From the NCBI GenBank assembly GCA_965214285.1, contig OZ243946.1, positions 3,158,375-3,222,374 on the forward strand: a stretch of 64,000 nt of DNA. The letters are read 5' to 3'. Below the pieces are notes generated by a model that ran no database searches, was not told the DNA's origin, and was given only the letters and a program-made list of their open reading frames with translations. Position numbers and translations under genes: made by a program. This stretch comes from G963422745 sp965214285 (GTDB lineage Bacteria > Actinomycetota > Acidimicrobiia > Acidimicrobiales > Aldehydirespiratoraceae). Below, piece by piece: positions 58,402 to 64,000 of the stretch. Within the stretch, counting starts at the first letter, position 1. Every line of letters begins with the position of its first letter.

Positions 58402-59652
58402 TTGCGAACCCAGGTCGCCATCGTCGGGGGCGGGCCGGCGGGGTCGCTGCTGGGCCACATCCTGCACCGCGCCGGGATCGGCGCTGTGGTCCTGGAGCGC
58501 CAGAGCCGTGACTACGTGCTGGGCCGCATCCGGGCCGGGGTGCTGGAGTGGGGCACCGTGGAGGTGCTGCGGGCCAACGGCCTGGGCCGCAACCTCGACG
58601 CCGAGAGCAAGGTTCACGACACGATCAACATCGCCTGGCGCGGCCAGGAGCTGCTCAGCATCGACACCAAGCGCCTCGTGGGGCGCCAGATGATGAGCTA
58701 CGGCCAGACCCGCATCCAACACGATCTCTACGAAGCCGCCGACGCCAGCGGCGCCGAGATCGTCTTCGAGGCGCACGACGTGGCGATAGGCGGCATCGAG
58801 ACCGAGCGGCCCTGGGTGAGCTGTCGCCTCAACGGCGCCGATGAGCGCATCGACTGCGACTACGTGATCGGCTGCGACGGCTTCCACGGCGTGAGCCGCC
58901 AGACGATCCCGGACTCGGTGCGCCGCGAGTACCGCAAGGACTACCCGTTCGGCTGGCTCGGCATCCTCGCCGAGACGCCGCCGCTGCCGATGCTGCTGTA
59001 TGCCAACCACGAGCGGGGCTTCGCGCTGTGCTCTAGCCGCAACCCGATGCTGGCCCGCTTCTACGTGCAGTGCGAGCTTGCGGACACCGTCGACGACTGG
59101 CCCGACGAGCGCTTCTGGGCGGAGCTGACGGCCCGGCTGCCCGCCGAGCAGGCCGAGCAGATCGCGCCTGCGCCGTCGATCGAGAAGTCGATCGCCCCGC
59201 TGCGCAGCTTCGTGTGCGAGCCGCTGCGCCACGGGCGGCTGTTCCTCGCCGGCGACGCCGCCCACATCGTGCCCCCTACCGGCGCCAAGGGCCTGAACCT
59301 GGCGGTGGCCGACGTGCACTATCTGTCGCAGGCGCTGATCGCCGCCTACGCGGGGCGCCCGGCTGCTCTGGACCGCTATTCGGAGGTGGCGCTTCGCCGG
59401 GTGTGGGGCGCGGTGCGCTTCAGCTGGTGGCTGACCAACCTGCTGCACCGTTTCGGAGATCAGACAGCCTTCGACCAGCGCACCCAGGAACAGGAGCTGC
59501 GCTACATCAGCGGCTCGGCGGCGGCCCAGCAGTCGCTGGCCGAGCAGTACACAGGCATGCCCTTCGAGACCATCGCCGGCAGCACGGATGACCATGCTGC
59601 GGACGGCGCGGATGACGATGATTCCGACGGCGCGGATGGTGGCGGCGATTAG
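58402..59652 (+). CDS. pobA: 4-Hydroxybenzoate 3-monooxygenase
   Basis: FAD monooxygenase of 416 aa making protocatechuate from 4-hydroxybenzoate. FAD site: VAIVGGGPAGSLLGHILHRA at the start, GCDGFHGVSRQTIP in the middle and the second FAD motif LFLAGDAAHIVPPTGAKGLN; GRIRAGVLEWGTVEVL and RFSWWLTNLLHRFGDQT complete the PobA pattern. TTG start at 58402, four bases after ligB, so co-translated. The acidic tail (DDDDSDGADGGGD) is an unusual appendage. It feeds the ring-cleavage enzymes directly. Confidence 0.93.
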   Translation: MRTQVAIVGGGPAGSLLGHILHRAGIGAVVLERQSRDYVLGRIRAGVLEWGTVEVLRANGLGRNLDAESKVHDTINIAWRGQELLSIDTKRLVGRQMMSYGQTRIQHDLYEAADASGAEIVFEAHDVAIGGIETERPWVSCRLNGADERIDCDYVIGCDGFHGVSRQTIPDSVRREYRKDYPFGWLGILAETPPLPMLLYANHERGFALCSSRNPMLARFYVQCELADTVDDWPDERFWAELTARLPAEQAEQIAPAPSIEKSIAPLRSFVCEPLRHGRLFLAGDAAHIVPPTGAKGLNLAVADVHYLSQALIAAYAGRPAALDRYSEVALRRVWGAVRFSWWLTNLLHRFGDQTAFDQRTQEQELRYISGSAAAQQSLAEQYTGMPFETIAGSTDDHAADGADDDDSDGADGGGD

Positions 59653-59688
59653 GCGCGGCCCGGCTGTCGGCGCGTAGCGTCGCGGGCC

Positions 59689-60804
59689 ATGAGCGCGCCG
59701 AAGTTCACAACCGACCGCGGGCACTACGCCGAGGCTCTGCAGCGCTGGTTCGCGAAGCGCAGGCCCGACTGGTCCGACATCGAGGTCACGAACATCGACA
59801 TCCCGGTGGCCACCGGCTTCTCCAACGAGACGGTCTTCGTGAGCCTGGCGCTCAGCACAGGCGGCGAGCGCCGCGAGGAGCGCTTCGTGGTGCGCATCGA
59901 GCCCGACGGCGGGGCGCTGTTCCCCGCCCAGACACCAGCGTGTGAGGTGTCGGTGGCGCTGCAGCATCAGGTGATGAGCGCAGCCGGCGCCCACTGCGCC
60001 GCCCCGGTGCCCGAGGTGCTCGGCTACGAGGCCGACGCCTCGATCCTGGGCGGCGAGTTCTTCGTGATGGCCCACGTGGACGGCAGGGTGCCCAGCGACA
60101 ACCCTCGCTACACCCAGGAAGGCTTCGTGGTCGCCGAGGCCACGCCGGATGAGCGCCGGCGGATGGTGCGCACCGGGATCGAGGCCCTGGCCGCCATCAA
60201 CTGCATCGACTGGCGAGCCGCTGGGCTCGACTGGCTGGACGCCAGCGGCTGCGGCGAGCCCGGCGTTGGACTCCAGCTCGACCTCTACGAAGCCCACACC
60301 ACAGCCACGCTGGCCGGCCGGGCGCACCCGGTCCTCGACGCCGCCTTTGCGTGGCTACGCGCCAACGACCCCGGCGACACCCGCTACGGGCTCACCTGGG
60401 GCGACGCCCGCCTCGGCAACGTGCTGTGGCAGGACTACCGGCCGACCGCGGTGCTCGACTGGGAGGCCGCCGCGCTGTCGCCCACCGAGGCCGACATCGG
60501 CTGGTGGCTGATGTTCGACCGCATGAGCTTCGAGGATCTCGGCGTCGAGCGACTGGAGGGCTACCCCACCCGCAGCGAGCAGATCGAGATGTACGAGCGG
60601 GCCTCGGGGCGCGAGGTGCGCGACCCTCGCTACTGGGAGCTGTTCGGCATCATGCGCTTCGCGGCGATCTTCATCGGGCTCGGGGACCGCATGGAGGCTG
60701 CCGGGCTGGTGCCGGCCGAGCTCAACATGGGAGTGGCCAACATGGTCACCGACGCCATGGCCCGCGCCCTGGGCATCGACAACCCCACGCCCTCGGCGTT
60801 CTGA
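59689..60804 (+). CDS. Phosphotransferase-family (APH-like) protein
   Basis: Aminoglycoside-phosphotransferase-fold protein of 371 aa, in the group found with acyl-CoA metabolism genes. The kinase-like signature is TWGDARLGNVLWQDY (Brenner-type motif with Trp for His before Gly-Asp) followed by AVLDWEAAALSPTEADIGWW supplying the metal Asp; VRIEPDGGALFPAQ provides the ATP-site region. Antibiotic resistance is unlikely; the substrate is unknown. It follows pobA by 36 bases and may be read from the same promoter, but no pathway step calls for it. Confidence 0.85.
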   Translation: MSAPKFTTDRGHYAEALQRWFAKRRPDWSDIEVTNIDIPVATGFSNETVFVSLALSTGGERREERFVVRIEPDGGALFPAQTPACEVSVALQHQVMSAAGAHCAAPVPEVLGYEADASILGGEFFVMAHVDGRVPSDNPRYTQEGFVVAEATPDERRRMVRTGIEALAAINCIDWRAAGLDWLDASGCGEPGVGLQLDLYEAHTTATLAGRAHPVLDAAFAWLRANDPGDTRYGLTWGDARLGNVLWQDYRPTAVLDWEAAALSPTEADIGWWLMFDRMSFEDLGVERLEGYPTRSEQIEMYERASGREVRDPRYWELFGIMRFAAIFIGLGDRMEAAGLVPAELNMGVANMVTDAMARALGIDNPTPSAF

Positions 60805-60828
60805 GCACCCGCCGCAGCTGGCCGCCGC

Positions 60829-63800
60829 TCAGCTGGCCGCCGCCTCCGGGGCCGCCGCCTCAGGAGCCGCCGAGGCCGTCTTCTCCGAGATCAGCTTGCT
60901 GGACTCGCCGGACCGCATCGACACCCCGTAGAGGCAGTCGGCGATCTCCATGGTGCGCTTCTGGTGGCTCACCAGCAGCAGCTGGGCCTCGTTGCGGAAC
61001 TCCTCCACCAGCGCCAGGAAGCGGTGCAGGTTGACGTCGTCGAGCGCCACCTCCACCTCGTCCATCACGTAGAACGGCGACGGCCTGCTGCAAAACACCG
61101 CGAACAGGAACGCCAGCGCCGTGAGCGCCCGCTCGCCGCCCGAGAGCAGCGACAGCTTGCGGATCCTCTTGCCCGAGGGCCTGGCGCTGATCTCGATGCC
61201 GGTGTTGAGCAGGTCCGACGGGTCATCCAGGGTGATCGAGCCCTCGCCGCCGGGGAACAGCGTGGCGAAGAGCCGGGTGAAGTTGGCCGACACGTCCGCG
61301 AAGGCCGCCGCGAACACCGAGGCGATCTCGGACTCGATCGAGTCGCTGACCTTCTGCAGCTCCCGGCGGGTCGCCTTGATGTCGTCGAGCTGGCCCTGCA
61401 GGAAACTGTGGCGCTCCTGCAGCTCGTCGTACTCGGAGAGGGCCAGCGGGTTGACCGGGCCGATGATGTCGAGCTCGGACTCGATCATCTCCGCCCGGCG
61501 GGCGGGCTCGACGCCGGCGGGCAGATCCGGGCACGGCGCAGCCGCCGCGTCCGCGGGGACCAGGCCGTGATCGGTGTGCAGGCGGTCCACCGAACCCTCC
61601 AGGCGGGTGCGCAGCTCGGCCTGCTCCACGGCCGCGTCCGCCGATGCCGAGCGCAGCCCGTCGAGCTCGGCTTCGAGGTCGACGATGCGGCTGCGGGCCT
61701 CGCCGAGGCGCGCCATGATGGCCTGCGCCTCGGCTGACTGGTGCTGTCTCAGCTCGCGCAGCTCGGCGATCCGGCGCTCCGACCGCCGGCCGCGTCCTGC
61801 TGCGGACTCGGCGAGGCGCTCCAGCACGGCAGCCTTGCTGACCAGGCGTGCGCTGCGCAGCTCGGCCTCGGCGGCTGTGTCGTCGTCGGCCTCGCCGAGT
61901 CTGTCGTCGATCTCGGCCAGGCGGGCGACGAGCAGCGAGCGGCGCTCGTCGAGGCCGGCGGCGGCCACTTCGGCTGCGGTGCGGCGCAGGGCGAGCGCGG
62001 CGCTGCGCTCGTCCAGGGATGCCTGGGCCTCGCTGTGGCGGCGGGCGGCTTCGGCCTCGGCAGCCTCGGCGGCGATCAGGGCCGGCTGCTCGGCCTCGAT
62101 CAGCCCTTCCCGGGCGCTCTCGGCGGTGATGCGGGCCTCGAGCTCTGAGAGCAGGCTCCTCAGGGCTTCGGCCTCGGCAGCACAGGAGCGCTGATCGGCT
62201 TCGGTCTCGGCCAGCCGTGAGCGCGCCGACGCCAGCGTGCTGTCGGCCTCCTCGAGGCGGGCGGCGAGCTTGGCGCAGTCGCGCTGCGCGGCGTCGGCGG
62301 CGGCCGTGGCGTCCCGCAGGGCTGCGGCGTGGTCGGCGAGCTTCGCGGCGGCGTCCGCCATCTGGTCTGCGGCCTCCGCCAGTGCGGCGCCGGTGGCCCC
62401 CACCGATCCCCCGCCGACCCGCCAGCCCGCGGGCGAGAAGCGGTCGCCTGCGCGGGTGACGATCACCGCGGTCGGATTCGCCAGCGCCTCGGTGGCGGCC
62501 TCGGGCCAGCCGCCGTCGATCACGGTCACGCCGCCGATGAGCAGGTCCAGCAGCCCGTCCACGCCGGGCGCCAGCCCCCGGACCCGGTTGCGCATCCGCG
62601 CCGGGGCTGAGTCGTCGCCGGACAGCGCGGCCTCGGCGGCCGACGCTGCGGTGCCGCCGGGCGCCTCTGGCTCCTCGGGCGACCGCTCATCGAGAGCCAG
62701 CACCGCCCCCGCCGCGCCGTCGGCGGCGAGCCGGGCCAGCGCCCGGCGGGCGGCATGGGCGGAGTCGGTTACCACCGCAGCCAGGGCCTCGCCGATGGCG
62801 GCCTCGAACGCCGCCTCCCAGCCGCTCTCGATGTCCACCAGGTCCAGCAGCGTGCCGAGCACGCCGGGTTGGCCGGCGAGGCGCTGCACGCCGCTCTGGG
62901 CGCGGGCCTCGTCGAGGGCCAGGCGCAGGGCGTCCGCCCGTGCCGCCCAACGCTGCTGGGTGGCCTCGGCGGTCCCGTGGCGCTCACTGGCTTCGCTGAG
63001 CCGCTGTTGGGCGCGCCGGTGTTCCGTCTCGGCCTCGGCGCCCTGCGAAGCGGCCTCGGAGCGCTCCTCGGCGGCGATCTCGATCCCGGCCTGCTGGGCC
63101 TCGGCGGCGGTCTGCAGCTCGGCGCTGTCTTCGCTGAGCTCTGCGATTCGGGCCTCGAGGCGCTCAGCCTCGGATCTGCCGCTTCGCAGCGAGGCACCCA
63201 GGGCGCTCAGCTCGCCGCGCGCCTCAGCGGCGCGTCTGGCCGCGCTGTCGGCCGCGGGCCTGGCGTGCTGGTCCGAGAAGCTGCGGCGCAGCTCCGCCTT
63301 GTCCTGCGCCAGGGCCTCGTCGAGCCCTGCGATGCGGGTCAGCTCGGGCTCGAGGGCCGCCAACTCGGCTTCGATGCCGGCCAGGGCGGCCCGCTTGTCG
63401 ACAGCTTCGGACGCCAGCGCCGCAGGCGAGTCGCCGCCGGACGCCGCGGCGCGGTCGCGCGCCACGCCGCGCAGCCTCTCGGCGATCACCGCCGCGGTCG
63501 CCCGGGCGCGTTCGCGCATCGACTCCACACGCAGCAGCTCGTCTCGCAGGTCGTCCCCTCCGTGAGCCGCAAGGGTGGCCTCGTCGTCTGCTGTCTGGGC
63601 GCTGAGCCGGTCGATCTCGGCTCGCAGCGCACGCTCGCCGTCCACCAGCGCGGCGCGTCGTTCGGCGTTGGCGGCGAGCCCGTGGCGCAGGCGCTCGATC
63701 TCGCGTCCGGCCAAATGGATGCGCAGCGCCGTCAGCTCGGCGAGCAGGTCGCCGTGGCGGCGCGCCGCCTCGGCCTGCTTGTGCAGCGGGCGCAGGCGGC

Positions 63801-64000
63801 GTTTCACCTCGCGCAGCAGGTCCATCTCCCTGGTGAGATCGGCCTCGGAGGCCGCCAGGCGCCGCTCGGCACGCTCCTTGCGGCGCCGGTACTTGGCGAC
63901 GCCGGCCACCTCGTCGATGATCGCCCGGCGGTCCTCGGGGCGGGCGTTGAGCACCGAGTCGATCTGGCCCTGGGAGACCACGATGTGTTGATGGCGGCCC
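60829..64000 (-). CDS. smc: Chromosome segregation protein SMC, 5' end off the window
   Basis: Structural maintenance of chromosomes ATPase. The frame is open to the right edge; the part seen is about 1057 aa and lacks only the N-terminal head with Walker A. It starts near GRHQHIVVSQGQIDSVLNAR, runs through a coiled coil, a hinge (LAGQPGVLGTLLDLVDIESG, about residues 370-520 of the visible part), the return coil, then the C-terminal head with the signature LSLLSGGERALTALAFLFAV and Walker B SPFYVMDEVEVALDDVN. An Ala/Pro/Glu-repeat tail (APEAAAPEAAAS) ends it. It marks core chromosome next to the catabolic cluster. Confidence 0.96.
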   Translation of the reverse strand, partial: GRHQHIVVSQGQIDSVLNARPEDRRAIIDEVAGVAKYRRRKERAERRLAASEADLTREMDLLREVKRRLRPLHKQAEAARRHGDLLAELTALRIHLAGREIERLRHGLAANAERRAALVDGERALRAEIDRLSAQTADDEATLAAHGGDDLRDELLRVESMRERARATAAVIAERLRGVARDRAAASGGDSPAALASEAVDKRAALAGIEAELAALEPELTRIAGLDEALAQDKAELRRSFSDQHARPAADSAARRAAEARGELSALGASLRSGRSEAERLEARIAELSEDSAELQTAAEAQQAGIEIAAEERSEAASQGAEAETEHRRAQQRLSEASERHGTAEATQQRWAARADALRLALDEARAQSGVQRLAGQPGVLGTLLDLVDIESGWEAAFEAAIGEALAAVVTDSAHAARRALARLAADGAAGAVLALDERSPEEPEAPGGTAASAAEAALSGDDSAPARMRNRVRGLAPGVDGLLDLLIGGVTVIDGGWPEAATEALANPTAVIVTRAGDRFSPAGWRVGGGSVGATGAALAEAADQMADAAAKLADHAAALRDATAAADAAQRDCAKLAARLEEADSTLASARSRLAETEADQRSCAAEAEALRSLLSELEARITAESAREGLIEAEQPALIAAEAAEAEAARRHSEAQASLDERSAALALRRTAAEVAAAGLDERRSLLVARLAEIDDRLGEADDDTAAEAELRSARLVSKAAVLERLAESAAGRGRRSERRIAELRELRQHQSAEAQAIMARLGEARSRIVDLEAELDGLRSASADAAVEQAELRTRLEGSVDRLHTDHGLVPADAAAAPCPDLPAGVEPARRAEMIESELDIIGPVNPLALSEYDELQERHSFLQGQLDDIKATRRELQKVSDSIESEIASVFAAAFADVSANFTRLFATLFPGGEGSITLDDPSDLLNTGIEISARPSGKRIRKLSLLSGGERALTALAFLFAVFCSRPSPFYVMDEVEVALDDVNLHRFLALVEEFRNEAQLLLVSHQKRTMEIADCLYGVSMRSGESSKLISEKTASAAPEAAAPEAAAS

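Noticed and set aside
58144..60327. Long minus-strand frame opposite pobA
   Set aside because: Low-complexity His/Arg/Gln/Gly product, no motif; pobA and the phosphotransferase gene explain the region.
59689..60804. Aminoglycoside resistance kinase
   Set aside because: The Brenner motif is WGD rather than HGD and the protein matches the broad phosphotransferase family tied to acyl-CoA metabolism; no resistance context.
62237..63565. Long plus-strand Ser/Ala/Arg frame inside smc
   Set aside because: Mirror of the Ala/Glu/Arg coiled-coil codons of SMC on the other strand.
1..64000. CRISPR array, prophage, transposase or integrase
   Set aside because: No spaced short repeats, no cas-like, structural-phage, transposase or recombinase protein was recognised on either strand.

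Overview
The window is high-GC, densely coded bacterial DNA with many GTG and TTG starts, 1-26 base start/stop overlaps, lipobox signal peptides and ECF sigma control. This fits a free-living actinomycete; the mix of betaine, Rieske, TauD-like and VKGC/HTTM enzymes hints at a marine or host-associated Acidimicrobiia-type heterotroph, but that placement is inference. No rRNA, tRNA, CRISPR array, transposase or prophage gene was seen.

Layout. 1-4.8 kb: hipBA toxin-antitoxin (hipA runs off the left edge), a DinG/XPD-like helicase and a lipoprotein gene broken by an apparent one-base deletion. 4.9-9.9 kb: a MacB-type ABC exporter with its membrane-fusion protein, and a secreted glycerophosphodiester phosphodiesterase. 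9.9-24.6 kb: an accessory catabolic region with a dimethylglycine-dehydrogenase-like flavoprotein, RpiR regulator, PLP aminotransferase, Rieske oxygenase, MmgE/PrpD protein, gamma-butyrobetaine-dioxygenase-like enzyme, SDR, enolase-superfamily enzyme, class II aldolase, sulfotransferase and a cysteine-less maleate-isomerase relative; quaternary amine (betaine/carnitine type) breakdown is the best guess. 24.9-30.2 kb: ECF sigma/anti-sigma pair, secreted and lipoproteins, a methyltransferase and a VapBC pair sitting between two copies of an HTTM gene tail.

30.3-36 kb: an iron-type operon, imelysin, di-heme oxidase, second imelysin, HTTM membrane protein, read from one good promoter with a TTAGnCATGnCTAA palindrome and probably leaderless. 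36-38.5 kb: acyl-CoA ligase, a 21-base poly-C tract and a MazF module. 38.6-46.3 kb: an aldoxime-nitrile island in which aldoxime dehydratase, nitrilase and a complete branched-chain-amino-acid-type ABC importer share one strand opposite a divergent AraC regulator. Together they would import a nitrogenous substrate, dehydrate aldoxime to nitrile and hydrolyse nitrile to acid plus ammonia.

46.4-51.4 kb: another VapBC pair, a polytopic membrane protein, a molybdopterin oxidoreductase and a secreted coiled-coil protein. 51.5-59.7 kb: every step from 4-hydroxybenzoate through the protocatechuate 4,5-cleavage pathway to pyruvate and oxaloacetate (pobA, ligAB, ligC, ligI, ligU, ligJ, ligK) with an embedded GntR/FCD regulator. 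Both divergent promoters of this cluster carry nearly the same roughly 26-base palindromic site around TGTCGACAATC, the likely operator. 59.7-64 kb: a phosphotransferase-family protein and the smc gene, which runs off the right edge and marks a return to core chromosome.
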